From positions 7,609,642-7,673,641 of the forward strand of contig NW_024736071.1 of NCBI RefSeq assembly GCF_018991925.1: a DNA stretch of 64,000 bases. Reading direction: 5' to 3'. Each line of letters starts with the position of its first letter. The stretch's first letter is position 1. The DNA is from Homarus americanus (lineage: Eukaryota; Arthropoda; Malacostraca; Decapoda; Nephropidae). Positions 22,585 through 35,845 of the stretch are shown here, piece after piece. Under the pieces are notes generated by a model, which searched no databases, was not told the DNA's origin, and saw nothing but the letters and a program-made list of their open reading frames with translations. The position numbers and the translations under genes were made by a program.

Positions 22585-22660
22585 CTCAAGGTTCCTCAGT
22601 GCCATAGGAAAGTATTGATCGTCGAACTCTTTTAAGAAATGCTGTTGAGGTACATTCGCA
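22226..22660. other. Unique sequence with (ATA)n
   Basis: No gene seen. An (AAT)n run of about 13 units spans 22544-22583. Confidence 0.6.
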
Positions 22661-22664
22661 CACC

Positions 22665-23130
22665 ACATTTTATGTGTGGGTGGTGGTGGTGCGAGAGTGT
22701 TTGGGAGCCAACTGAGGGAGTGGCGGTGCGAGAGATTATGAGAAACAAAGGAGGGAGTGGTGCTGGTGGTGCGAGTGCGTGTGGGAGGCAAATGGGGGAG
22801 TGGTGGTGGTGGTGCGAGTGTGTGTGGGAGGCAAATGGGGGAGTGGTGGTGGTGGTCCGAGTGTGTGTGGGAGATAAATGGGGGAGTGGTGGTGGTGGTG
22901 CGAGTGTGTGTGGTAGACAAATGGGGGAGTGGTGGTGGTGGTGGTGGTGCGAGAGATTGTGAGAAACAAAGGAGGGAGTGGTGGTGGTGATGGTGTGATT
23001 GTATGTGGGAGGCAAATGGGGGAGTGGTGGTGATGGTGCGATTGTGTGTGGGAGGCAAATGGGGGAGTGGTGATGGTGGTGCTGCTGCGAATGTGTGTGG
23101 GAGGCAAGTGAGGGAGTGGTGGTGGTGCGT
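22665..23130. repeat. About 43-51-bp G/T-rich minisatellite
   Basis: About 10 units of GTGTGTGGGAGGCAAATGGG plus GGAGTGGTGGTGGTGGTGCG. The trinucleotide stretch within units varies in length. Two units carry GAGAAACAAAGGAGG variants. Confidence 0.93.
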
Positions 23131-23850
23131 TGCGTCAAGACTGGGGCGGGTGGACCACCTGTTGCGCGGCGGGCCAGGTGACCACCGCCCTTACACACCG
23201 TGGCTCTGTGATCTGGGGAAAAGATGGTAAAATTGTTATCCAGAATTGATACTAATTAGATTTACCACTTTATAAGTATGATTTGTTGAGTGTGGTTGGC
23301 CGTGCACACAGAGTGACAGCCTCAAAGGGCAATAGAGGCACCATCATTTCCCAATAATTTTATACTCGATCTAGACACCGAACAGATCATAGCCACGGGA
23401 AGCAAATTATGTTTATGATTGACTCATATTGGCGATATGTGGCCAATTTGGCCACATTAGGGTTATATTGGTTCGCAAATCGCCATGTGAGACGTGTTTT
23501 TTGTGTAGGTGAACGAACAACTTCAGTGTGCGATTCCGTTATTGCTTGGGTCAACATTCGTTTTGCAGTAGTTACGGGGTTGTGTGTCATGAGGGTCAGG
23601 AGGGAGAGTGTGGCTGAACACGTCCCGTTACCTGGCCAGCACCACCGTTAGTTCCTCCACCCGGCATACCGCTCCTTCCTTTTCTACGAGCGTCTCGCCC
23701 CAGCTACAGTTCAGGGGTTTATATCTCGGCTCTGTCCGTGTGTCCGACCATCTATGAGCGTTCATAAGTCACACGTTTTCCCAACACTTGCCTGGAGAAA
23801 GAAAAAAAGTTGTATGCATTGGTTAACTCTGGCGGACGTGGGAAATTTCA

Positions 23851-23881
<31 letters not shown>

Positions 23882-23990
23882 TAGTATAACTCGATTATCT
23901 CTGCGATTAATTTAGACGTCATCATTAACATAATCCATCTTTTCACTCGCTTTCATTTGTAGGTAATCAAGTACGGTACGTAGAATTAGA
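23131..23990. other. Unique sequence, no gene recognised
   Basis: Moderately GC-rich to 23220, then AT-rich. (TG)n at 23852-23876. Confidence 0.5.
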
Positions 23991-24265
23991 CCCTCTCCGT
24001 CCTTATCCTTCTCTCCACCCTCGCCACCCTTCCTTCCACCCTCGCTACCTTCACCACCGTCGCTACCTTCACCACCCTCGCTACCCTCCCAACCCTTACT
24101 TCCATCCTCGCTACCCTTCCCACCCTTACTTCCACCCTCGCTACCCTTCTCTTCACCCTGCCCGCCCTTCCTTCCATCCTTCTCGCCCTCCCTTCCACCC
24201 TAGTAACCCTTCCCACCCTCCCCACTCTTCCTTCCACCCTAGCAACCCTTCCCTCCTCGCTCCTT
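23990..24265. repeat. Irregular CTTCCACCCTCGCTACC array
   Basis: Pyrimidine-rich imperfect repeats of about 12-24 bp with CACCCTCGCTACC words. Confidence 0.85.
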
Positions 24266-24925
24266 TCACCCCCCCCCCATACCCTTCCCACTGGCCTGAC
24301 CGTCCCAGAAATATTTCTTCTTATGCTTTTAGACTAATCTTGTCTTTGGACTCTTAGACGCACACTCACATAAATTTTCGCGTGATAATTTTTTTTATCT
24401 ATCTACCACCAAGTCGATCAATCAACCAACTAACCAGTCAACCGTTCAGCTAGTCAGTATGCCCAAGCTTGAGTTGGTTGAGCTCTTCCTAGTTTACCTA
24501 ACATTATTATCTTGATCATCACCAACATCATCTATATGTTGTATTCGTTTTATTGATTATATTAGTTACTTATAGTATAAGTAACATTTCAGTGTGAGAT
24601 TTCAGTATGAAGTACCTGTAGTGTGAAGTACTTGTGTTATGAGTTAACCTAGTATGAGGTGGGTCTAGTGTGTCGAGTGATACAGCAATTTGAAAAAAAA
24701 AATAGTTATCTTTCAACCGTTGTGTTATCTCTCCTCCCCTCTAAAGAATCGCCCTTGGTGTCCTCTACTCTATTTTGCATATAATATTTTTGGGGGAGGG
24801 TTGATAACGATAGCATTTGCGCCGCCCGTAAAACGTGTAAAGGGGTTAGTGTAAACAGGACCTGCAAGTGTTCGGTATCCGGGACCCATATTTATGTAAC
24901 AGAACAAGAAGATAGGGCTGGGGGT

Positions 24926-24969
<44 letters not shown>

Positions 24970-25225
24970 AATCCTATTAGCATGATTTCTGTGGACATTT
25001 CGCTAGAAGTTTAACACGCTAATATTTCGGACAGCAAGAAGCAAAGGTATTTTCACTGCATATCTTTGGTACGATCCGGTGTGTACTAGTATGGTGGAGT
25101 GACAACCTTGCCTCGACAGCGACAGTGGTGACAGTAGTCCGGGAGGCTGTCAGTGAAGGGAGCAACAGTAATGACCAGGAGAAGCAGCAGTAGTGGTAGG
25201 AAAAGCGGGAATACTAACGACAATA
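24266..25225. other. Unique sequence with (GA)n
   Basis: No gene recognised. A (GA)n run lies at 24929-24963. AGTATGARGT words around 24590-24670 form a weak repeat. Confidence 0.5.
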
Positions 25226-25362
25226 GCATAATATCACTAGCATAAGCAAGAGCACCATCACTAGCATAAGCAAGAGCATCATCACTAGCATAAGCAAGAG
25301 CACCATCACTAGCATAAGCAAGAGCACCATCACTAGCATAAGTAAGAGCACCATCAGTGAAA
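25226..25362. repeat. 24-bp minisatellite (CATCACTAGCATAAGCAAGA)
   Basis: About five to six near-perfect units. Confidence 0.93.
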
Positions 25363-25424
25363 AGAAAACAATAGCACCAACAGGCAAAGTATTATCAAAC
25401 CATGAAACCGTAAGAGTGTAGTAA

Positions 25425-25680
25425 TAACGGCAGAAGCAGTAACAACACCAACAAGTCAGAAGTAGTCACACCTCCTGCAGAAGCAGTAACAACACTAGCA
25501 ATTCAGAAGTAGTCACACCTCCGGCAGAAGCAGTAACAACACCGGCAAGTCAGAAGTAGTCACACCTCCAGCAGAAGCAATAGTAGTCACACCTTCAGCA
25601 GAAGCAATAGTAGTCGCACCTCCAGCAGAGACAGTAGTAGTCACACCTCCAGCAGAAGCAGTAGCAGAGCAGCAGCAGTG
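25425..25680. repeat. AGAAGTAGTCACACCTCC / CAGAAGCAGTAACAAC array
   Basis: Units of two lengths (longer ones around 60 bp, shorter ones around 33 bp) that share GTAGTCACACCTCC and GCAGAAGCA. Confidence 0.88.
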
Positions 25681-25904
25681 ACAGTGTTGCAGGGTTGCGA
25701 GTAAAAAAAAAGTGATACGGGTGGTACTTTCACCTTCACTTGGGCAGGGAGGGAGGGAGTCAGGCAGGTAGGTGGCAGCTCTGAATACTGGCACCTCTCA
25801 CTCTCGTACCTTGTGTACCCTCCTCATCTTCCTCCTCTTCTAAACTATCCACCATCACCATTTACTATTATTACAACAACGTACTTAATATTGGAAGAAC
25901 AAAT

Positions 25905-26626
25905 ACTGTCAATGTATACAGCCTCAACAACATCAACTTGAGAAGTCACCTTGTGAAAGAGACTTAGGGGTACTTGTAAGCCCGGACCTTCGGCCTAGAA
26001 AACATTGCGTTAATGTTCGAAATAAGGCAAACAGAGTATTAGGTTTTATTTCTAGAAGTGTAAGTAGTAAGTGTGCGAAAGTCATATTGCAATTATATCT
26101 TGCTCTAGTCAGGCTGCACCTTGATTATGCTGTTCAGTTCTGGTGCCCTTATTATAGAATGGATATCAATTCACTGGAGTCGGTGCAGCGAAGATTGACG
26201 AAAATGATTACGGGACTTAGAAACCTTCCATATCAGGATAGATTAAAGAAACTAAACTTGCATTCCTTAGAAAGACGAAGAGTGTGGGGAGATATGATAG
26301 AAGTATTTAAGTGGGTGAAAGGAATCAATAAAGGAGATATAGATAAAGTTCTTATAATATCCGAGCAGAATAGGACTTGTAGCAACGGATTTAAGTTGGA
26401 TAAGTTTAGGTTTAGGAGGGAGATAGGAAGAAACTGGTTCACAAATAGGGTGGTAGACGAGTGAAACAAGCTTAGCAACTTTGTAGTAAGTGCTGGGACG
26501 CTAGAAAGTTTTAAAAGGAGGCTAGATAAATTCATGGACGATAGAGAGTGGTTGTAACTCTCGACAGGAGCTGCCATGCACAGGCCAACCGGGCTATTGC
26601 AGACTCCATATTTTCTTATGTTTTTA
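25905..26626 (+). mobile_element. CR1-like LINE, 5'-truncated (copy B)
   Basis: Encodes CERDLGVLVSPDLRPRKHC, QLYLALVRLHLDYAVQFWCP, YRMDINSLESVQRRLTKMI, then the same C-terminus as copy A. A TGA at 26462-26464 replaces the Trp codon of VVDEWNK, so the frame is interrupted, and the rest (SNFVVSAGTLESFKRRLDKF) continues after it to a stop near 26556. The 3' UTR has GGGCTATTGCAGACTCC and a TTCTTATGTTTTTATG tail. An hAT element begins within about 10 bp of the tail. The RT catalytic motifs are absent. Confidence 0.88.
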
Positions 26627-26634
26627 TGTACTAG

Positions 26635-27481
<847 letters not shown>

Positions 27482-27489
27482 TGTACTAG

Positions 27490-28175
27490 TACTACTTCTA
27501 CTCACATCACCATCATCACTACTGTTTCTCCCATCACCACTACTTACTGCACTGCCACTACTATTCACTACCACCAGCACGATGAGACAGCATTGGTCCC
27601 TCATTTGTAAACAGTGTGGGATCAGGCGCCGCTCCATGACTCGCTCCTCTGGGCTAAGTTGGTTAAGCTGAGGTTAAGCTTGATACATTCGAAAATGAAC
27701 GTGAGAGTTGTGAAAAGAATACGAAAACCTGACGAAAATATCTTGTTTGTTTTAAATGTAAAAAAAGCTTGTTTGTTTTAAATGTAAAAAATGCTAACCT
27801 GTTACGAATTGTCATACTTATTACTATATTTGAGACATGGAATTTTTATTTTATTTTCTGTATTAAGAATCGAATGTTGCTTCGATTACCGTACTAAGAA
27901 GCTATGTGGATGGTCGTTTACTGGGAGGTGGAAGATGGTCGAATGCCAGGAAGTCGATGAACCGCTAACCAGTATTGTCAATCATTACCTGTATATAAAC
28001 ATGAACCTTGTCATTTTACTTAAATATTGGTGGAAAAATAACTATACCTCACTGGGAGAGAAATAACATAAATATTAATGTAAATAAGACATGACAATAC
28101 ACAAATGAGGAACGCTATCTGCGTCTGCGATAATGACGGCCCCAAACCTCGACTCACCTGTCACTTATGCGTTCA
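27490..28175. other. Unique sequence, no gene recognised
   Basis: CAC/CTA-rich patch to 27590, then AT-rich. A short direct duplication of CTTGTTTGTTTTAAATGTAA occurs at about 27743 and 27769. Confidence 0.5.
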
Positions 28176-28179
28176 TGGG

Positions 28180-28462
28180 ACGCCCGTCACTAGCGGGTTT
28201 TTCTCCCATCATTTGTAGTTTTTCTCTCGTTAATTTTAGGGTTTTTTCCTATCACTTGTGGGTTTTTCTCCCGTCACTTGTGGGTTTTTATCCCGTCAAT
28301 TGTAGGTTTTTCTCCTGTCACTTGTGGGTTTTCTCGCGTCACTTGTGGGTTTTTCTGCCGTCAATTGTGGGTTTTTCTCCCGTCAATTGTAGGTTTTTCT
28401 CCCGTCACTTGTAGGTTTTACCCCCGCCAATTGTAGGTTTTTCTCCCGTCACTTGTGTTAGG
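28180..28462. repeat. About 22-23-bp minisatellite (GGTTTTTCTCCCGTCACTTG)
   Basis: About 12 imperfect units, with ACTTGTGG and AATTGTAG alternatives. Confidence 0.93.
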
Positions 28463-29205
28463 TTAAGTTACGTTTGGTTGTTTTATCGCGTCATTTGTGT
28501 TTGTTTTCTGTTTGTTTTTTCAGTACGTCACTTGAAGGTTTTTTGGCTGGTTCAGTCTCTGATTTTTCTCTTGTATTTTTCGTTTTTTCTTCAATATAAT
28601 AAATTGTGTGTGTGGGGGGGGGGAGGGGGCAAGCATCACAACAACATGGGCTTCGTATTGTTCTTAGTGGTCGTATGTTATCCAAGACATCAAGGACGTT
28701 ACTGCTCTCTCCAAAAAAAATACCTTTATTATTATTTTTTCCTTGTAAGTCAAAGACACACACACACAAAAAATCACCTAACTGGCACACTTAAGCCGCG
28801 GCACAACGTTGACTCCCTCCAAAAAAAATGTCTCCTAAATTCATGTATGAAAATTCACTTGAGCTGCATGATACAGTCTCCTGAAGCTCTTAGTTTGGGG
28901 AGGGAAACAGTTTTAACCCTCAAGTCAAATGAGGATCTGCAACGTTGTTTGATATTGTTGGATATGATAAACAGTTTTTATTTTCCTGATTGTTGTCGTG
29001 TGGGATATCAGCGCTGGTCGTAACGTCTTGGTTCCTGATGAAGATGGATGACTCTTCTTTTGAGTACTGTCATGCTAGACATTTCACTCCGGCTATTTAA
29101 TGTGTTCCTCATACAGGCATCCTGTGAGCCTTGAGACGACTGACATGTTGCAATCTGAGACGTGGAATGTGGGAGACATACGAGTAACCGAGACCCTCAC
29201 CAGAG
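28463..29205. other. Unique sequence, no gene recognised
   Basis: The plus-strand open frame at 28478-29023 has no family motif. The G-rich run at 28613-28628 and short A/T runs are the only structure seen. Confidence 0.5.
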
Positions 29206-29214
29206 CTCCTGGGG

Positions 29215-29363
29215 GCACGAGAAGGGGCAGACCCACATTGTTAGGGAGGGGCAGACCCATAGTGTTAGGGGGAGACAGACCCACAGCGTTAGGGAGGGGC
29301 AGACCCACAGCGTTAGGGAGGGGTAGACCCACAGTGTTAGGGAGGGGCAGACCCACAGCGGTA
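29215..29363. repeat. 24-bp minisatellite (GTTAGGGAGGGGCAGACCCA)
   Basis: About six units with AGTG/AGCG variants at the unit joint. Confidence 0.93.
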
Positions 29364-29424
29364 GCGCTTTTATACTGTTATTACTTAAAATGCCCCAAGC
29401 TGTACTGTTACTTTTGGTCTAGTG

Positions 29425-29891
29425 CAGTGGTTCTCAACCCTTTTCACTCCATTCCCCTCTTGAGGAATTTTTCAACATCCTCGTGGCCTCCTTCATTTTT
29501 CTCCCAAACCCCACCATTCGGTCCTATCACCACTTGCAAAGGGATGACACACGGACACGTACTGAACAAGTCAGTTCAGCAGCTCGGTCCAGCGCCTGTC
29601 ACACAGACAGGGACTCGACCTGTGAAATCTTAAATAATCCGTAAAAAATAAAAAATAAAATTAGCTCCAGAGTATGTGAATATTAAAAATGTATTGTCGT
29701 TATGATTAAACAAAATGACAAAAAAGAATGAAAATTCTCTTCTGCCAAGTCAAAATAAGTAATACAAGTTTTGTTTAATTCAGATTCCCAACATTATTTG
29801 GAAACGTACAATTAATAACAGCTCGCCGTGGCTCCCCTAAATTCTTGCCGTGGCTCCCTTGGGGCCATGGCCCCCAGGTTGAGAACCACTG
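29425..29891. mobile_element. hAT MITE, 467 bp, with 8-bp TSD
   Basis: Bounded by the perfect direct repeat GTCTAGTG (29417-29424 and 29892-29899). The terminal inverted repeat CAGTGGTTCTCAACC is perfect over 15 bp at both ends and is a well-known hAT terminus type. The right end extends into GGGGCCATGGCCCCC, itself palindromic. No transposase is encoded, so mobility would need a transposase supplied elsewhere. Confidence 0.93.
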
Positions 29892-29899
29892 GTCTAGTG

Positions 29900-30275
29900 T
29901 GAAGAGCCAGCCACACAGCTTATAGAAAGTGAAGCAGAAGTGAGAGAGGAGAGGAGGGTGAGAGGCAGAGTCTGTCACCCTGGTGTTAGACAGGTGCTCC
30001 ACGCGGGGGGCGATTAGTGGTGTTAGTGGTAATTACTGTAGAGCCAAACACGGTGTATCACTTCTCTCTTAATAACCAGCTCTCGTCTCCACTACTAATT
30101 GCCTCACCTGACCTAACTACTGAGTGGCTCGTTCGTTGGTTATAATGGCTATTAGTGGTGTGAGGGTGGTGTCAGTGTAGTGGTGTGAGGGTGGTGTCAT
30201 TGTAGTGGTGTGTAGTTAGTGGTACGTAAGGAGGTGGAAATCCAAGGACGTAGCCAGTGTAGTGGCATGCTCAGG
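29900..30275. other. Unique sequence, no gene recognised
   Basis: GTGGTGTGAGGGTGGTGTCA repeats two times around 30155-30205; nothing else. Confidence 0.55.
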
Positions 30276-30475
30276 TTGTCACGTGACCATGTTGCGACGT
30301 AGTCTGATTGGGACATGGCCAGGTAGGGGCATGGCCAGGTAGAGACGTGGCCAGTGTAGGGGCGTGGTCAGGTTTTCACATGACTTGGCGGGGACGTGGT
30401 CTGGTTAGGACGTGGCCAGGTAGAGACATGGCCAGGTAGAGCCGTGGCCAGGCATGGACGTGTGGTGGGCGGAGA
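30276..30475. repeat. Degenerate GGACGTGGCCAGGTAGGGAC array
   Basis: About nine imperfect units of about 18-24 bp sharing ACGTGGCCAGG or ACATGGCCAGG. Confidence 0.8.
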
Positions 30476-31120
30476 TGAAGCGGACTATCGATCACGTTAG
30501 GAATACTGCAGCAGGATTGAAGTCTGTTGGGAATGACTTAGTGGTGGATATATTGATTCATGAGAGTTTAAAGGGGTCGATGGTTCATGCAATAAATGTG
30601 AGGGTGGAAAGAGAGTTGGATGAGAGAGAGAGGAGAAGAGGGCAGAGAGACAGAGAGACAGAGGACAGAGAATAAGGAAGTCGAAGGGTGAACAGAAAGA
30701 AGGAATTAAAGAATAAGAGGGGGAGCAGAGATAGAGTTAGAGGCGTAGGAAGGGGTGACTCTGGTGTTTTAGGTCCTGGTGTGATGACACTTGCAAAAGG
30801 TATTGGAAACTGTGAGAGTGAACCAGCCAGTGTGTTGGGCGGAGGTTGGGAGGGAGTGAGAGAGAGGGATGGTTGGAGGAGAAGGAGGAGGAGGGCGGGA
30901 GAAAGGGTGTATGTGTAGATGGGAAGGGCCTTTGGGGGTGTGGAGAAAGTGAGTGAGAATGAAAATAAGAAATATCAGTTTGTGGGGTGGGGGAAAGGGC
31001 GTTGTGGGGCGGTAGGGAGGCGAGAGAAGGCCGAGGTAGGCGTGCTGGACCTTGTGAGCAGTGGTCGCCCCTGACTCTCACCCAAGACACACTCCCTGCC
31101 TCCCTCACTCCCTGTCCCCC
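30476..31120. other. Purine-rich sequence, no gene recognised
   Basis: G/A-rich on the + strand, immediately followed by a C/T-rich tract; the two could pair as a long imperfect hairpin. No coding support. Confidence 0.5.
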
Positions 31121-31121
31121 C

Positions 31122-31184
<63 letters not shown>
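31121..31184. repeat. (CT)n microsatellite
   Basis: About 31 uninterrupted CT units. Confidence 0.97.
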
Positions 31185-31188
<4 letters not shown>

Positions 31189-32450
31189 TTTCATATACTC
31201 TACCTTATTTCTTCACTCCTTCCCCGCCACCTCCATTCCTTCCTAGTTCTCATTCCCTCTCTGCCTTCCTTATTTTTTCCCCCATTCCCTCCCCGCTTTC
31301 CTCATTCTTTCCCTATCACCACCAGTCTCTTCCTGCCTCTCTCATTCACTCTGTCACTCATTCCCTTGCTGCCTCTTATTTCCTCCCTCCCTGCCCCTCC
31401 TACCTTTTCCTCAAATTGTTTCTTACCTTCCTCTCACTCATAGTTTCTTTTCTTCTCTGTTCCTCCACCCTCACTACCCCTCCACCCTCACTCACCTACC
31501 TCCGTCACTACCCCTCCACCCCTCCCACTCCCTCCCCCTCCTCACCCCTCCCACCTCACTCCCACCCCTCCCGTCACTACCCCCCACCCCACTACCCTTC
31601 CCACCATACCCCTCCACCCCTCACTACCCCTCCACCCCTCACTACCCCTCCCCCTCACTCACCCACCTCCGTCACTACCCCTCCACCCTCACTACCCCTC
31701 CCCACCCCTCACTCACCCTCCCACCTCACTCCCCTCCACGTCCCCTACCCCTCCACCCCACTACCCTTCCCACCCTCCCCTTCCCTCCACCCTCACTACC
31801 CTCCACCCCTCACTCCCCTTCACCCTCTACCCCTCCACCCTCCACTACCTCCACCCCTCACTCACCCACCTCCGTCACTAACCCTCCCCTCACTACCTCC
31901 ACCCTCACTACCTCCACCCTCACTCACCCACCTCCGTCACTACCCTTCCCACCCTCCTGCCCCCAAACCCTCACCACCCTCCACCCCTCCCTACCCCTCC
32001 CCCTCCACTACCCCTCCCACCACTACCCCTCCCACCCACACTACCCCTCCCACCCCCTACCCCTCCACCCACACTACCCCTCCACCCCTCACTACCCCTC
32101 CCCCTCCACTAACCCCTCCCACACTACCCCTCCACCCCACCTACCCCTCCCCTCCTACTCTCACCCCTCACTCATCCTCCTCCGTCACTACCCCTCACCT
32201 AATACTGCCCCCCTCTCCCTCCTTCATTGTCTCCTCCCCTAACCCCTATCCTCCATCACCTCCAACCTTTTTAGTCTCCATCTCCATCATTCCTCACAAC
32301 TCTCCCTCAGTTCTCTCACCTCTCCCTTCTCCATTCCCCTTTAACACTTCCATTCCTCCTTCTCATCCCTACACGCCCCTCACACCTCTTTCCCCTCTAC
32401 ACTTCTCACACCTCGTTTACCTCCACACCTCTCCAATCCTCTCCTTCTGT
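31185..32450. repeat. Pyrimidine-rich CACTACCCCTCCACCCCT array
   Basis: Irregular array, clearest at about 31470-32190, with ACTACCCCTCC and CACCTCCGTCACTACC words. Nearly free of G, hence the 509-residue Pro/Ser/Thr-rich open frame, which is not a gene. Confidence 0.9.
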
Positions 32451-32748
32451 ACTCGTTATTACACCTCTTCGTTATTTACCACCACTGTTCATTATTATTC
32501 ATTGTTGCAGCTGTAATCCTCTTCACCCCTCTTATCCCCCTCTTCTCCCACCCCCACCCCACTACCCCACTCTTCCCTCTCCTCTATACCTAAGCCTGGC
32601 CCCTCTGATCCCCCAAAGCCTGGCACTCGTTTCCTTCCCCCTCCCCTCCTCCCCTCTCTTTGCTCAGACTACTGCATCCTCCCACGCCTAATACCCTTTA
32701 CCCCCTTCCCTTAACCCTTTGCTTTCAATTTTCGGCGTTCCATCCACC

Positions 32749-32782
<34 letters not shown>

Positions 32783-33120
32783 TTATCTGTCTGTCTGTCT
32801 GTCATTCATCAGTTTCCCCTCTTATTCCATTCTCACGCTTCCATCACCCTTCACCGCACACCCCTCCCATCCGTTTTCACACACACTCTCATTTACACCA
32901 CCATCATCCAAATCTCGTGATCTAATTTATCACGTTTCCTTTTTTTATCTGTCGCCCTTTTGTTGCCTTATGTTCTCCTTTTTATTTCTCATTTATTTCT
33001 TTGTATTTTTTCTGTTTTCTTGTTACTTCATATTTCTCACCTGCTTTTCTTCTCACTTTTGAAACCTTTATGTACCACTGTTTGCCTATCTCCTCTGTTA
33101 GAACACATTGCGGTGGGTTT
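32451..33120. other. Pyrimidine-rich sequence, no gene recognised
   Basis: Includes a C run and (CT)n at 32746-32781 followed by (TCTG)n. Confidence 0.6.
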
Positions 33121-33124
33121 ATCG

Positions 33125-33375
33125 TGAGTGTGTTTGTAGTGGTGTGTGAGGGAGGATTGCCACTTGCAGGCTGACCAGGTGCTCAAATGGTGTGTGAGGA
33201 GATTGCCACCTGCAGGCTGACCAGGTGCTCAAATGGTGTGTGAGAGATTGCCACCTGCAGGGTGACCAGGTGCTCATGTGGTGTGTGAGGGAGGATTGCT
33301 ACCTGCAGGGTGACGAGGTGCTCATATGATGTGAGATTGCCACCTGCTGGGTGACCAGGTGCTCATTAGTGTGAG
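33125..33375. repeat. About 40-50-bp minisatellite with paired CACCTG/CAGGTG boxes
   Basis: About five units of GATTGCCACCTGCAGGCTGA followed by CCAGGTGCTCA. Most units hold CACCTG and CAGGTG (both E-box type) about 15 bp apart. Confidence 0.92.
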
Positions 33376-33844
33376 GAAGTGGCTACCTACCTGTCGGCCG
33401 TCCACTCGTCGACCACCATCACCTTGATACTCCAAGCTGGAACTATGAAGGCACCGGTCTCGGTTCTGGAGCACGTTCCTAGTCTGGACCAGTGTGTCTA
33501 TCGCTGGGAAGTGGTCTTAAACCTGGTTAATCCCGTCCCGAGTTTCACCTGCACGAGTGCTGATTAATGGTACTATAAAAATTAACTGATATTAACTAAG
33601 CACAGACCGGTACTTCCATGGTGCTGGTTCATGGTTGCTAGCGCTCGCATATACATTTTGTCGTTGGTTTGTTGTCAGCACTAGAACCCGTGAACTAGGC
33701 TTGGCATATGTTTTTTTGATGGTGGATTGTGTTCTCAGTTGTTTCTGTTCTCGTTTTAGTTGTTGTTGGCTGACAGACGCTTCTTACTTTGATGTAACCC
33801 CATTTCTACCCTCCCCATTTGCTTGTCCTTACATCTGCAAGTTC
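33376..33844. other. Unique sequence, no gene recognised
   Basis: Short open frames only, without motifs. Confidence 0.5.
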
Positions 33845-34045
33845 TCCAATACCTTCACAACCCTCAGTTTCCTTCACAACCCTCAGTACCCTTCACAACC
33901 CTCCAGTCCCTTCACAACCCTCCGGTACCCTTCACAACCCTCCATTACCTTCACAACCCTCAGTACCCTTCACAACCTCCGGTACCCTTCACAACCCCTC
34001 ATTACCCTTCACAACCTCAGTACCCTTCACAACCCTCCATTTTCC
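33845..34045. repeat. About 17-19-bp minisatellite (CCTTCACAACCCTCAGTA)
   Basis: About eleven units with CAGT, CCGG and CATT variants. Confidence 0.93.
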
Positions 34046-34167
34046 TTGAAACCTTCTTCTGGTGGTGGCAGTACAGTGGTCGGTGGTTGCGGTTGTCTGG
34101 TTTATGACGGTGTTAGCTGAGTGGCGTGATCCTCGTGGTAGGCGGCTCCACCATCCCACCTGCACAC

Positions 34168-34206
<39 letters not shown>

Positions 34207-35845
34207 TATTTATTTATTTATTCTCGCTTCCTTTCCTTATCTTTCTTTCTTCTTCTTGTATCAAGGTCATTGCAGTTCTAATGACTTTAGTGAGTAAGAT
34301 CCATCTCAGGCATTTCTGAACTGTAACGTGTTAAGTCAGACGGTCTCCAGATATGTTGTTAAGATAACTCGGTCGTTTATGAGACAGGTAACTTCTGTTT
34401 TCTTCTTATCCTCGGGGCGTCATTACCTCCCCTGCAGTTTACCTGAACACAATTATCTCTAGAAGTATCCTGTTTTCTAACTCTTGCTCCTTCCCCATTT
34501 TTCTAGAGGAATCTATTCACACTTTCCTTGACGTCACTCGCCGTAGTTATTTGATGTGTTTTCACCTTCTGTTGTAATTTCCCTTTATTGGTTACTTTCA
34601 TTACATGTTGTTACAGTACTTATTTACATATTTATTTTTCTGTTGTCTCAGTAATGTTCCTTGCCTTCATATTTATTTCTTCAGCTATACATGCACGCAT
34701 CCTGAGTGGTTTGTTTTAGTGGGAATAGCAAGACCACGAGGCCTCCCGTGCAGGTGTGGCGAGGGTCCAGTTGTCGTGCACTCCTCTGGTGGCCACTCAC
34801 CTGCCCGCCTCACCTCATTATCGATCATTGGACTCCTCAGTAAACCAGTCTATAATCCTAAAGTGGAAAAAATATATGAAACTATTATCAAGTGTTTTGA
34901 TTAGTGTTGTGTGAAGACGACGTGTAGAAGGTGTTATCCTTAGTGATCGTACCATAATGAGAGTACCACTGCAGGCAGAAGATAGGCGAACGTTCGTTGG
35001 GCGAGGTATCTATAATTGTGGTACGGGGCGCCAGGCAATGATGGTAGGTAGTCGGTTGAAGTTATATATCTGGCTGGGGTTTTGCTGATTGTGATAGCTG
35101 GTGACAGTCGCAGTACTGCTCAGTATGGAGAGTGTGAATTGTCTCTTGGTCATTCAGGGGGATTCAGTAGTGGATGTTTAGCTCTCACTTCGTGTCTGCC
35201 TTGTTAGTATTCCTGCTCTCACCACCATTATGTAACTACCAACATGACTACCCCATACAAGGTGTTCATACTTGTCTCACTGTACTGTATATCTGACTCT
35301 TATACCAAATTGTTGTCTCTTTTACACATGTTGGTGGTGGGCCGTGTCCCCCGCCTCCCACCAGGGCTACACGTGGTGCCCGTCACCAGGAAACAGTAGG
35401 CAGCTCCAACGTCTCTTAGTGTTGCCATTCTCAAACCATTAAATTTCCTTCTATTATCTCCTTCCCCATCACCTCCCCCAACATCGACACCCCACACCCA
35501 TCCATCGCATTCCTCCACTACCCGTCTCCCACATCACCACCCCCCATACTCATCCATCACACTCCCCACTACCCCTCTCCCCACATCACCGCACTCCCCA
35601 CCACCCTCTCCCATCCACACGCACTCCCCCTACCTCTCATCACCCCTACATCACCACCCATCCATCTCACTCCCCACTTCCTTACTCACCTACCCCAGCA
35701 ACTCTCCTCCCATATCCCTTAGTCTCCTGCCCTGTCATCTCGGGTGATGAATTTCGTTTCGTTTATTCACATGTATACATTTAGTTGTGATGACACGCTT
35801 TAGTATTTACTCGTACTCTAGATTATTTTAAATGTAACGATGAGG
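34046..35845. other. Unique sequence with small repeats
   Basis: (AT)n at 34170-34202 followed by (TTTA)n. Imperfect CATCACACTCCCCACTACCC units lie at about 35480-35690. No gene recognised. Confidence 0.5.
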
